64,000 bases of DNA from assembly GCA_013397865.1 (NCBI GenBank), contig VZTI01003270.1, positions 316,984 to 380,983 of the forward strand, read 5' to 3'. This stretch comes from Struthidea cinerea. Taxonomy: Eukaryota > Chordata > Aves > Passeriformes > Corcoracidae. The translations under genes were made by a program, and so were the position numbers. Below the pieces are notes generated by a model. That model saw nothing but the letters and a program-made list of their open reading frames with translations, was not told where the DNA came from and did not search any database. The first letter of the stretch is position 1. Each line of letters opens with the position of its first letter. Below are positions 1 through 12,900 of the stretch, piece after piece.

Positions 1-3000
1 GAATTACAGTGAATTTATGCCAGAGTAAATGAAAGCAGACTTTTTGTGATGTGTCAGGATTAAGAAAAAAGAAATTATGGGAATAAAGGAAGAAGCCGTC
101 TGTCAAGGAGGTTTAATTAAAGACAATTCAATGCCTACAAATTAAGGGGGAAAAAATTTAACAAAACACAAAACTAATTAGCAGAGCCAGAATTTAGCAG
201 CAAGCGACATAGCTACATTTTGAAACCTGCCTAGAAAAGCAAGAACGATTTGGATTATAATACATCAGAAGACTGATGTATTTTTGGCTTAACAGCACAA
301 AACCATACATAACAAAATGTATAGGAAGATAAACTTTCCAAACTTCTCAGTAAAGAAGTTTTCATGTAATTCATGTAAGAGCACACCCTAGCTGAGGATT
401 TTTTTTACTTGGCAGTAAGGAGAAGGGGAAAAAAAAAGTAAAAAAAAAAAAAGAAGGGAAAACCTTTATACTGCAAAGCCAAATGGCTACTCAAAAGTTG
501 AAGGAGGCAGACAGAGAAGCCTCCTACTTTCCCATCACCAGCACCTATTGATGTCAGCTACAATGAAGAAAGATAGAACAAAAAGCATTATTTCAGAAAA
601 GACCCAACTAAACTAACGTTGGGTTTTAAAAAAATAATCTCTTCATCATCAAACCATTTAAAACTCAAACTAAATTTTAAGTGTTCTTAAATTCTGGGTA
701 AGAATAAAGTGCTTATCTCTTTCTCTGAGGAAAAATTAATTTAAATCTATTGAATTGGGTCTCCACTGCAGTATTGTTCAGCTATGGTAGCCTGGGTTCG
801 TCATATGACTTTGAATTTCTATTTAAAACCATTTACAGTCCTCTCTTTCTTCCCTTTCTCAGCTTAAACTGCCATGTTGTATGAGGCCACTCAGTTTACT
901 CTACTGCATCCAAAAGTAGTCAATAAAATAGGCTTCAGATCTGCTATGAGGCAGGCTGGGAAAACACTTTTCTCGAGTTTCTGGCCAGCCATGCTTTTGA
1001 GATGCTTTAACTAGAGGCTTCATCCTCACACTGTACCATATCTAATACCTGTCCTTGTCCTTAGCCTACAGAGCCCAAGGTAGTCCATCCTGGCAGATCA
1101 AGCAGCCTTGGCGATGTGATGCGATGCGATGTGTGGTGAGACCCACACCGAACTGCGATCAGAAGGCAGGCATGGTGCCTGCAGGTGGAGTTTCATTGAG
1201 TACCTTCAGCAACCCCAGCACTCAAAGATCCTTCCAGTGTGGAAGTGGAGTTCTCTACCTCTCACCAGCCGTGGAAGTCTTCTCTTTACCCTGGCTAGAT
1301 CTCCCATGCCATTGTAAATATGCTCTTTAAATGTATCCTTTCAGCAGCTCCTATTTACAGAAAAACATGCAACTTTCAAGCTATGGATACACGATTGCCT
1401 GATATAATAGTGTAATACCGCCTTCAGGCTTTTTCTTTGTAACTCCTAACCTCAGATGCGTCTTTTTCTCACATGCTGAGCACTGAGCTGAAAGCTGTCC
1501 ACAATTCCATCTCTTTCCAGAATGTCATGGGACTATGGAATGAGTTGGTGCACACATAAGTTATTGTTTCTTTTTTCCCTATGTATTTACTGACACAGAG
1601 TTTTCACTTTCTATCCGCTCTTTAAATCAGGACAGGTCCCTTGTAAGGTTTTAAATTTTCTGTGCCAGCAGCCTGATAATTTTTGACTTTACACAGGTTA
1701 CATCTCTCCTGCCTAGGTTCAGAGTTTCAGTCACTAAGAATGCTGTATTCCTTAACCTGCTCAGGCTGTGGGATTTGAGATGGCACTTAGAATCTTACCA
1801 ATTGCATATTTTCATGGCAAGTGACTTCCATCACATGCTGATTCCGCTATTTTCAAAGGATTAATGCTACCTCTATCTTAATCTTGGAAGTCACTCAACT
1901 CTAGAGACACAAAAGCATGCATCAATACAAAAAGCATTACATTCATTATGAAGTAATAATTTTCTTTCTAGACAGAAGTGGCAAAACATTTTTATGGTTG
2001 TTATTAGAAGTGAAAAAATGAGTTTATTTTGAAGATGAGATGCCATCAGAGCACATGTCAGTAGCTGAAAACATAAATAAGTGAATGACATTTGTGAATT
2101 CTCCTGCTTTCTGGTCTCCCAATGCCTTCAGGAAAAGAAGCAATCCTGAGCCTTAGCAAACTACATTGTTCACCAGGTGTGCCTCTACATATGTGATTAT
2201 TTTCTGCAACCTTCCTTCTTTTCTTGCCATACTGCGTTTACAGCTCACTATTCTGGAAGAGACAGTTCATTTTTTGAAACACCCATCTGTTTCTCTCTTG
2301 TTCTTCAAAAATTTAGGCACCTGACCGACTTGATTTTTTATATTTTTCTATGGCTGATCTTAGAAAAAAAATAGATCTAAGAATAAATTCAATCATAAGC
2401 AGAAAGTCACTTTAATATAGCTGGCTTATTTTTGCGCTGTGCTTAAAACCAAAAGGATTTCTCTTCTCCCCATATGCAGTAAGAAATCTTGTTCTAGAAA
2501 AATCTCAGCTTTCAGGGTCCATTTCCTGGTGCTCCTACACATCTCCTCCTGTGTGATAGTAATCCCCTCCCCAAGACAGCTCTTGAAAAGGATGTTTGCA
2601 ATTTAATATTATCTCCTCTTTATCAGAAAAGTGGTAATATAATTTTTAACTATTATTGCTGTCATTCTGGTTGTTTTCCTTTCAAATGAGGATAGGTATA
2701 GTACCACAACCATCAGACATGACAATTACAAAAGATTTTTCTAAGTAAAGAAACTAACACAACACCTCTTTGCTAAGCTTAACATTAGCCACCTAACAGC
2801 TTAAGACTTCTTACAATCTTGTAAGGGAAGGTTGCAGTAAAAGAAAGCACAATCAGACACAAATGTCTTTGTAACTCTTGTCTTTTCTGTTGTGTTTTTA
2901 TAAGAACATGAGGCTTCAATCATCCACTTAAGGTTAATAGAAAGTGGAGACATAACGCTTCTCTTGTCCCTTTGGACAAGAAAAGATCTATTTCTTAGGC

Positions 3001-3150
3001 ATAAATCAGAAATATAAACCCTGACAACTTCTGACAAACTTTCCTAGGTATATACTGCCCTAGCAATGCAGAAGAACTGGAAAGTCAGCTTTACTGACTA
3101 AATTGACACCGAATGGATGTCTGCTCTCTTATAAAGCATTTAATTTAATC

Positions 3151-3344
3151 CTAGAATAATTTAGGTTGGAAAAGACCCTTAAGATCATCAAGTCCAATCA
3201 CTAATTGCGAATTCCACCACTAAACCATGTCCCCAAGTGCCACACAGCTGTGTCTTTCAAATACTTTCACAGGTCGTGACTCAACCACTTCCCTGGGCAG
3301 CCTGTTCCAAGCTTCATAACCCTTTGGTGAAGAATTATTTCCCA
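3151..3344 (-). mobile_element. CR1 LINE fragment, 3' end
   Basis: The plus strand begins with a degraded TTTAGGTTGGAAAAGACCC and continues through CCACCACTAAACCATGTCCCC and CACTTCCCTGGGCAGCCTGTTCC. This is the antisense of the 3' untranslated end of the CR1 type with these motifs. The element therefore points the same way as KCNH8. It is about 190 bp, 5'-truncated as most CR1 copies are, and visibly mutated. Confidence 0.88.
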
Positions 3345-3437
3345 GAATCAGGATAGTCAGAGCAGAGCATTAGATAGAGTCCAGAATACTTTATAGTTTG
3401 CAATGATGTCATTCCCCAGGTAAAGTCTCATACGCTT

Positions 3438-3648
3438 ATAGAATCATAGAATCATGGAATGGTTTGGGTTGGAAGAGATCTTAAAGATCATCTAGTTCCA
3501 ACCTTTCTGCCATGGGCAGGAACACCTTCTACTAGACCTGGTTGCTCAGAGCCCGATCAAACCTGGCCTCGGACATTTCCAGGGATGGATCATCCACCAC
3601 TTCTCTGGTCCAGTTCTCAGCTGTTCCAGAGCCCTCTCATAGTGAAAA
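3438..3648 (-). mobile_element. CR1 LINE fragment, 3' end, different subfamily
   Basis: The plus strand opens with the tail motif ATAGAATCATAGAATCATGG and GGTTTGGGTTGGAAGAGATC, then runs through GCCATGGGCAGGAACACC and the GGGATGGATCATCCACCACTT region, antisense to CR1. The GCCATGGGCAGG motif sets it apart from the fragment 94 bp away, so these look like two separate insertions in the same orientation. It is about 210 bp. Confidence 0.92.
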
Positions 3649-4073
3649 CTGAGTAACCCTGATGTGACCCAGAAGCACTATGCTCACTCCATAGCAGACA
3701 ACCTGTTTCATGAGAGAGACCATAAAATTCATTTTTTTCCAAATACCAAAATAAACTAACCTGATCTGGCCAGAAAGTTTGTACTTTATTTACAAAAACT
3801 GTCTCAGCCTTGGTATCTTTTCCTCATTTTACATAGCATTAATTTGTATGCCTTCAAAAACTGCTTTCACTTTTCTCATTCATGTATTAATAGAACATGC
3901 ATTAAATAAAACCACTATCTTCAGCTCCCTCTGGTGTGATACATACCCAACATGCTCTTGTACGGAAACATCTCCCAGTCTGATCATGGCTCATTACCAC
4001 TGAAAGTTTTCAATACAAGTGTTCATGGACACAAAACGGAAAATTAAGGTCTAGCATTTCATTCATATTACAT

Positions 4074-4178
4074 AGAAAACAAGTCTTCATTCTCAAAAGT
4101 CTTTCTTTCATTACAAGATAGTAATTATTCAGGTACATGTATTACTACTTTCACTTGAGTGAGCAAGGTGTACTTTAA
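4074..4178 (+). repeat. Left arm of a perfect 105-bp inverted repeat
   Basis: By direct base-by-base comparison this stretch is the exact reverse complement of 7533-7637, with no mismatch over 105 bp. The match stops sharply at both ends: 4073 and 4179 differ from their partners. The inner end coincides with the end of the first 12-bp unit of the minisatellite at 4167-4226. It has no coding frame of interest and no similarity to CR1 that I can see. Confidence 0.93.
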
Positions 4179-4226
4179 GATGTACTTTAAGATGTACTTT
4201 AAGGTGTACTTTAAGATGTACTTTAA
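4167..4226 (+). repeat. 12-bp minisatellite, five units
   Basis: The unit GRTGTACTTTAA (R = A or G) is repeated five times with exactly 12-bp spacing; units 1 and 4 begin GG and units 2, 3 and 5 begin GA. The minus-strand frame through it reads repeated Val-His-Leu-Lys. This comes from the 12-bp period being a multiple of three and is not evidence of a protein. The first unit lies inside the left arm of the inverted repeat; the other four lie immediately beyond its edge. Confidence 0.93.
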
Positions 4227-7200
4227 ATGCAAGAGATTTGCCTAAAACATAGAGTGTGAATAAAAACAACCTGCGCCTCTCAAGTTTAACCCAGAACACA
4301 ATGTACTGGCAGTATGTGAATGAAATAGAGAGGGATGATGTAAAGCAGCCCGGGAGTTTAGTCATGGGAGCACATGACTACCTGAGTAACTTTATTCAGA
4401 GATGGTAGTTCTACCAACAACCAATGTGACAGAGTTATCCTAAAGGCTGTGAGACTGCAGACCTGGATCTCTAAGCAGTATTTCTGCAGTACAGTAGCCA
4501 AGGAAAGACAGGGTCACCACCAGGGACAAGACCAAGACTCTTCACTGCTTTTTTACATATTCACAAGCATGTTAGCTCCGTGCTCAAAGTTATATTCCAG
4601 CCCCAACTACTTGATTGCCACCGCTGTCCTGTTTGCTTGGCAGGTGGGGCAGTCAGGCCCAGGGTGAGACTGATTCAGGCACATTGACTATCCTCTTCAA
4701 AGAGTGCAAATATGACCATCTCAAGTCATGCTGTGCAATAACCCTGACTGGGCAAAAGTAGAAGAGGTAGTATAGATATAGATATCTTTAAACACTTTGC
4801 AAGGAAGAGTCCTGTAGAAAAGCAGTGAGTTCCAGATTTACATGGACCCTGTAGTGGGTGTTCTCTGTGAAAATTCCAAGTTCCAGTTTTATGTAACAAT
4901 GTAGTGTACACTTCTAAAAATACATTCCATAAAATAATGAGATGACTTCACCTTAGCTATTTTGAGAGCTAAGCCAGGAGCAAGTATGAGGAATAAAAAG
5001 ATAAAATTTTTATTCTACTAGCATTTTACTCAAAGGACTAGATAAATTGGTAGATAAGAACTTTTTCATTTATTTCATTGTTTACAAAGCTGAAGTCAAT
5101 CATGAGATGAAACAGCAAGTAATGCCAACTCCCACTTAAGGAAATTTATCATAAAAATAATATCATTTTGAATGTGTGAACTAGATTTCCTTTCGAACAA
5201 TAACAATACCACCAACAAACTAGAGCAGGAGAAATAGACTTTCTTCATTGCTAAAAGGTATCTAAATAGGGACAGACTTGAAGAAATCAATGATGCTGCT
5301 CCATACACACAGTGGAAGGAACACTGTGAAAATGCATGGTAACCAGGTTAACGCTGTGATTTTTAATGCTGGTTGGACCCTTCCCTGCTCAAAACACAGA
5401 CTGGTAGATTGTGCTACCTGTGTGATCTCTCCTGCTGCTCTATTCTGAAATCAGGCAGGGGGATAAACCTCCCCCATTACCTTTCCTGTGTATATCTTTA
5501 GGCTGTCACAACCACTCAGCCCAATCACACAGAGAGATGTTTTTACGTGGAATACTTTACAAGTACTGAATTGTTCCTTTTTGAATGTGAGTTCAGTGAA
5601 TGATTTATTAAAGAATTTATCCATCATTTATTCGTCTTACAACTCTATCTATAAAAGGCTTCCTGTAAAAAGTGCAGTCAAGTATTTTTTGGTCCTTTTA
5701 ATACACGTCTTGAGAAACCCTCATCACTTGCATCATAAGGTAAGGAATACCACAACAGAAAGTGTGATCTTTGCATAGGCCCCCATGAGTAACCCATGTG
5801 CAATAAAATAAATACAATGGTGTCTACAGGAAACACAACGGTACTAAATCATATCCAGTATCACTGACACAAAACATATTTCACAGGCAGTCCTCAAAAA
5901 AACCAAACCACCAAGGAAATTCTGATGAAGACAACTGGGCTAAAGCAACTCTGAATGAACACAAAACAACCCTCTAAAACCCGATTATATGGAAGGTTGG
6001 TATGATTTTTTTCTAGGCTTTTAAAAATCTTTAGCAAATTTTCAGTTATTATTCAGGGGATAGCACACCAGCAGTTGCCAATAAACAGAAAACTGATAAA
6101 AGTCTTCTTCGGTATTAATGACAGAATAAAAGCATTACCATGGGCAAGAGGCTGCAGGAGTTCTGTTGGTTGTATGATGCATTCTTTCTTCCAACAACAA
6201 CCAACAATTCACATGACTGTTAGCTGTGTGGGGGATCCAGGCTAGCCTCTAGCTGCTTTTTTATTTCTGTAACTGATTAACTGATTCAATAAGAAGATGT
6301 ACTTAACACACATACCAGCTATACACCGTAAACATTATTACAGAACATTTTTTAAAGGGGCCAATTTTACACAGAATCAACGGTGTGATTATCATAATTT
6401 TAGTATTATGCCTTAAGAGAAAATTCAGCTTTGAACAGCAAGAGAAAAGAAGCAATATTATACATTACTATTAATGTTTTTATGAATTAGAAAGACCTTT
6501 AAACAGTGGTATGCTTATGAGATAAAAAACCTTAACCACATTTTGGTCTGCTGATTCTTCCTCTATGAAGAAAAAAAGATATGAGGAAACAGACACACAA
6601 AGCCAAAAGAAGGGTTCTTTCTCCTCTTCCATTTTGGTAGTTGATGGGAGTACACCTCTAAATAAATAAATAAATATTCATTTTTAGATGCCTGTATTTG
6701 GGTCTATCGCATAAAAGACAGAATTGGGAAAAAAACAGATATATGTCTCTTCAACTGCTTCCAATAGATTGAGTTTCAGCAGAAGAACTCTGAAAGTGAA
6801 TTACTTAAACTATTTTCTCATTTATTTATACTATTGCTGAGAAGTTACAGAACTCTTATAATGAAGTAAAACATTCTGACTCGAAAATAGCTATTTCATA
6901 ATTGTGTAAAAATAGTTTATTCGCCAGCTTTCTACTGTTACTACTCTAGAGTCATCTCACAAATGGGAAAGTTGTCATTTTTATTATGGCATCAAATTTG
7001 AAATATATATATTGATTCAACTAAAGTGACTGGTCATATGTAGTTCTTACACAACAAAATGTAGTGTTGAATTTACAGCTTGGTTGTCACTCACTTCCAG
7101 CTGTTTTTGAGGTGACTGTTTTCTCCTGGAATAGTTTTTATTTCCCACAGCAAATTCCCACAAAGCTCATGAGACAGTGATATGCTCATATATCATTATG

Positions 7201-7532
7201 AACAAAAACATAGCTGTAATAACAAAGAGAATATTTGAAATATTTTTCAAGAACGCCTGGAACTTAAATAATGCCAACTGTTCAAGTCACCAAGAAACTT
7301 TTCATCCTCTTCAGCAAGTGTTAATATCTCTTCCTCTGCAAGTGTGTAGTATTTAAGAACATAATATCACAGAACCTGAGAGTTTTCTTTTTTCCTTTAA
7401 TTCCATGAATTTAATCATGTATTTTATTTACTGATATTTTTCCTCCTTTTGAATATTCAGAAAAGGGTGATCATAATTTAAGTCATCCATTGCAAAAATA
7501 ATTTAAAAAAAAAATTTATGCAGAAGATGATG

Positions 7533-7637
7533 TTAAAGTACACCTTGCTCACTCAAGTGAAAGTAGTAATACATGTACCTGAATAATTACTATCTTGTAA
7601 TGAAAGAAAGACTTTTGAGAATGAAGACTTGTTTTCT
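7533..7637 (-). repeat. Right arm of a perfect 105-bp inverted repeat
   Basis: This is the exact reverse complement of 4074-4178, with 3354 bp between the arms. It carries only one copy of the 12-bp unit that is repeated five times next to the left arm. The lack of any difference suggests a recent copy event or an assembly error, because old intronic duplications in this window differ at 20% or more of positions. Confidence 0.93.
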
Positions 7638-9794
7638 TAATAGATTTATGTACAATACAGAATCAGATACATCACCTATTAAAAAGTTTTGTAGTCAGTG
7701 TAACTTGTCCTGAGTTAAAACAGCAGGGGGATGGGGAATAGATTATTTAAAAAATGGTTTTTAAAGCTAAAACATATATAAGTTCAAAACTCTACAATGT
7801 CTGTGTATATGTTCCACGTGATCATTGAAACACCTCGAAAGTATCTCTGATTATCTCTCAAGGAATGAGATTTTCAGACTATGAAAGTGACCAGTCCTAA
7901 ACTCAACCTGTTTTACAACCTTAAGTGTACAACTTAGGATGGAGAGTTGTAAACCCATCTTTTCTACAGCTATGCAAAACTCACTTGTAATAGGTCTCAC
8001 TTGCTGAGAATTGCTCTGAGGAGCTGCAGCATGAACTGCATGCCCTATAACTGCAGTTGCAGTTAAATTCTGCAAATGGCCCAAGGCCTTCTAAATGTGT
8101 TTCTGAACACAAAGTACGCGTGAAATATGTTTTCTAGTCCTCATGGTCTCTTAATAAAATGTAAGATTCCAGACTGTGTCTAGGCCAATGAAAGTCTTTA
8201 AAGATATTTCTCTCTTTTCAGATTTTTTTCCCCATAGAAATAAGAAAGGTTGTAAATTGTGTAGGAAGGTTGTAAACCATCTGCCTCGTTAACCAGTCAC
8301 CTACCACACACACACAACTCTGAAGAATTCTAATTGGCAACACATGTACTGAACATATTCCCTGTTTCTTCAATGCCTTCTCTTGTCTGTCTTACACGGT
8401 TGAATTTTCAGATGTTAGAAGGAATGTCTGAAGATACTTTCCAAAAATCTGCCAGCAAAATGAAAAACAAAACAAAACAGAAACCCAAACAAACAACTTC
8501 TCCTTCCTCCCCACTCCTTGATAACTTTGTTTTCTAAGGAAAATCTGAAAGCAATGGCACAAATTTATCTAGGAACTTTTGTTGAGTATGAACTTTTTCA
8601 TTGCTAATGTATATATTCTCTCAACCTTCCAGGATATCCCAGAATACAATCTGCTGCTCTGCATTTGCTCAGGAATCAGACTTTGCTTTTCTTTTCCTCC
8701 TTTTCATTCTACATATATCACAAAGGACACTTTCTCCTCAGTTCCAGAACATGCCCTGTGCCTCTTTGAGAGCTGCTGGAATGGAACTGCCACATGCATT
8801 TAACACTCAGTGCAAGGCTAAAGCAAGAGCTACAAAGATTGATATGTCTCTAGAGATTCAAGGCTCAAACACAACTTATTTGCTTGGATAAGAAGGTGAA
8901 AAGGTGAGAGGGAGAGCATCTACGTGCTCAAAAATGCAAAAAGGAACAAGGCAGCTCTATTTTTGTCCCCTAAGTGTTTAAACTACCATGCACAGACCAG
9001 GAGAAAAAGGGTTTCTCTTTACTGATGGCAGAAGAGTTTCAGACCCCTCTTAATTTGATGGTGAACCAGGAGCAAAGTCATCCTAGGGTAGATGTAACTG
9101 AGTCATTGCAGAATAAAGTCTTCCTCAATATTTTCTTCCTTTGGGCAGTGGGAATACTGGGGTGAAACTCTCCTCCCTTTAACCCACCTCCTCCCTTGAT
9201 GGAACTGCATGGTGCCTGTGCATCCTGTGCATCCTGAAACAATTTTATCTGCTTTGGTTATCGTAAATCTAGGTGATTATACGGTTATGTTCCCCATCTC
9301 AACATACTGCCTCCTGACAGGTATAAGTGGTTTAAAATGAAAAATTTCTCCTGAATATTCACTGCAGTAGCTTGAGCAATCATGAAGTAGCTGAGACAGT
9401 AATTAAGCAGAATAAATCAAAGTGCACATTGCAGAATTTCTTACAAGAGACCATTCCCACTCTAAATAGACATTTTCAACATAAAAAATCTGGAATGTAA
9501 AGTGTTTTGCACATGGTATTTCACTTCTGGCACACTGAAAAGAACAACTCCTCCCTCCAAAAAATGATGAATAATCAAAATAAATCTGTCTCCTTAGAAA
9601 TTCATATGGACCTAAGAATTACTAGGAAGCCAGAATGAACCATAACATGCATCTTAGTTTAATCGGTGGTGACAAAAGGTGTGGTCCAACTTTCAATTCA
9701 CATTATTTCGAGGGTGAAGGCATCTTTGCCAACTGGCAGACCTGCCTGACACATGAAATTCTGTTTAAGAAAAAGCTTTTTTTTTGCTTTTTGA

Positions 9795-9979
9795 GGAGTC
9801 AGACACTGGAACAGACTGCCTAGATAAGTTGTGGAGTCTCCATCCTTCATGTTATTCAGCACACATCTGCACGTGTTCCTGGGCAATGCATTCAACCTGA
9901 CCCTGCTTTGAGAAGGGGACGTTGGACCAGATAATCTCCAGAGATGCCTTCCCACCTCAACTATCGTGTGATTCTGTGG
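9795..9979 (+). mobile_element. CR1 LINE fragment, 3' end
   Basis: This copy reads in the sense direction on the plus strand: CACTGGAACAGACTGCCTAG, TTGTGGAGTCTCCATCCTTC, GTTGGACCAGATAATCTCCA, and a final GTGTGATTCTGTGG that corresponds to the CR1 tail. It is about 185 bp, 5'-truncated, and opposite in direction to KCNH8. Confidence 0.88.
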
Positions 9980-12900
9980 TATAATGCACACATTTTTATA
10001 ATAATTGTTTTCAAACAAAGAGTTCAAAATTTTCACAATAAAAAAAACCAAAATAAAAGCAAATAGATTACCAATAAAGACTAAAGGAAGCTTTGTGGAA
10101 TGAGTCAAATCAAACAGGAATTTTAGCAGTCACTAGCAGTGGAACTCTACAGCTATGTAACCTAAGTTATTATACATTAGCATACAGATTAGAGGTCTAA
10201 AAGTAGTCACAGAATAATTCAATTTCATATTTTCCTACTTGGATTCCTGTATTGCCACTAAATTCCAGCATATGTTCTAGTGTCTTATAGAAAGCTCATA
10301 TGCAGAAATGAGAAAGCACTGACCCAGCCATACCACATTGGTGTCCAGATTTGGAGAATGGAATTTTCAGTTTAATCACTTTTCCTCCAAAAGGACAATG
10401 GAACTTTTAACTAGTTCACCAAAAAGTAGCTCATTGTAAATTAGGATGCTAAAATAAAACTCCTATAAAACTACATGAGAAACAGCTTATTAAAAAAACC
10501 CAAACGAATAAATCTTTTCCTGTATATTGAAAAGACCATCAATTTGCTTACAAAACACAGTTTTAGGAAGAAAAGGTGGTGACTTGCTTTTCACAACGGC
10601 AAATGATTACAGGTATTATTAAGCAGATGGAAAGCAGAACGTATTTCTGCAGTAAACTTACGGGTAAGGCAAACATGTATTGTTGAAAGCAAATTACTGA
10701 TACTGAAAAATTGAAGCCTTTAAGGGTATTGGCAGATTGACTTAAAAAACCAACCCAAACCAAACCAAAACAAGGAAGTGTGAAAGTTGCTGACTGTCAT
10801 AGCATTCTTAAAGACTGCCAAACTTCTCAGGCATGTGTTTTTCCATTTTTCTTATATGAAAGTCTTAGAACAAAGTCTGCTTCTCCCATTGGTTGATAAG
10901 GCTCTTTTCACTGGAAACTTTTATACAGAAGAAAAGCAGAAAAAATCCTGTTAAATTTGTATTTCGAATGACACATTCAAAAGAAAAGGTCACAGACAAC
11001 ATCTGACATTTGGGCTGGGTAAAGGAAAATAAGGTAAAAAAGTGGACTTTTGCAAGGCACATTGGCACAAAGGACCAACTGAAGTTGTGTGAACAGAGAA
11101 GATAAAATAGGTAAGGAAATGCCTGCAGAAAATCAAAGACAGTATTGGCTCCTGAGATTTGCAAGAGTAAATATACAATGCATAAGAAGAAAGAGGCCAT
11201 AAAATCAGGAGATAAAGTTCAGGAAGGTGTCATTGTAAAAGTACAAGGAGAACAAGATTTTACAGAAGAAACAGTTGATATCAAAATTAGGAAAGACCCT
11301 AGGAAGTAGGAGTCTGGAAAAGACTTTTGGAGGCACAAGCAGTGACAGTGTGCTACCATAAACTGCTGGTGGAAGGGCAAAGGGGCAGGCTTAGGAGAAA
11401 AGGAACATGAAAGAATTTTGTTAGATAAGTTTTCTGAGGAGTTTAGAAATTAAAGGGAGATGGAATATGACGATTAATGACCCATAAAAGTCAGTTCTGG
11501 GCAGAAAGCAGAATAGAGAGACTGAAACAAAAACACTGATAAAAGGGCCTTGCATGGGCAGAATAGTTTCATACTGAGAATGTTTGTATCTAGGTCCTCC
11601 CTCCATACACAGTCTAACCTCAAGAGGTATGCTAAAAAGGCAATAGAAAACTGTTAATGATGGCAATTACCTTATAGAAATAGCTCAGTTTCAACTCCAA
11701 GTTTAAAAAATATTTGATTTTTGAAAGGACAAATTCAGTAGTCCTTGAAAAAGTAAATCAATCTCTGAACATTTAAATAGTTTTTTCATACATCCAAACA
11801 AAACACCAACTCCATTTTTTGTTAATACAAGGTGCATCCTACGTCCCTGATAGTAGCTGTGGTCTAAGTAAAGAAGTACCAATTACTTCTAGAAGTTAAA
11901 CATTCTGAAATTTCTGATACTGAATGAGTTGCACAGATTGTACTGGGAATTCTTTTCTAACAATAACGAGATGATATTCACCACTGGAGAATTAGTGGAT
12001 CACTCTGCATAGGAAGAATTTTAACATTATTAAAAAAGAGCTGATATACCGCTACATTTACTTTTATATAGACAGGTAGATCTACATAAAATTAAAATGC
12101 TGGAATTCTTTGTAAATATTTTGAATAAATTATTAAATCCTGTCTGTTATCTCATTTCATTATATGAAACACTGTATTTGTTAAAGCCCCACACTGAGTT
12201 ACTTTCTGCTTCCATGATGCTAATAACATAAAATGATCATCATGGGTTTAAAATTAGTATGAGGTCATGGAACAGCCAAGTTTCGGGATGGTGCTCCAAA
12301 GAATATGTCATGGAAGACAACCAAGTGTCAATATTCATAAGCTTGTAGCAAGTGAATGGGCACTTGCTGGTGTAGTGCAGCTCTGAGTAAGTGCATTCCT
12401 GTGTCAGTACCCAGCAGGAGAAGAAGCATTAATTCGTAAATTTGCTACAGGACACAGGAGTTAAAATCTGCTTAGATTTATAATTTGACATGAAACCACG
12501 TCAAAAGACCATCTTAATCCATCCCAAAATAACCATGCAGCTAAAAAATGTTTAACAGATAAACAATAGCTGTCATTTTGCAAGTAATCAGCAACACGCC
12601 TATTTCAAGTCATCACTGGCATATTGAATGTGATTTCTCACCGAGTCTGTCCTGAAAATTTGCATCACTTGTAAGTAAATCATTAGCCTGTAGAGCACAG
12701 ATGTTCTGACAATCTCTCTCCTACATGGTTCCATGTATCAGGTTTTAATAAATTACTTTCCTAAAAATTTTATTAGAGTAAGGTTTTCTGAGGTTTAAGG
12801 AGAAACAAGGTAAAATATTTTTAATAGTTTTATTTTTTTATTTCAAGAGGTAGCAATTGGTTGAAATTGAATGTAAGGAAAAGCAGTAAAATGTACTTGT

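Noticed and set aside
4167..4226. CRISPR-like array
   Set aside because: Units are 12 bp head-to-tail with no spacers, in vertebrate DNA.
4129..4365. Minus-strand frame with Val-His-Leu-Lys repeats as a repetitive protein
   Set aside because: It is simply the 12-bp minisatellite read in frame; the flanks show no coding signs.
9698..10108. Minus-strand frame of 136 codons
   Set aside because: Much of it is antisense to the CR1 fragment at 9795-9979, and the rest shows no motif.
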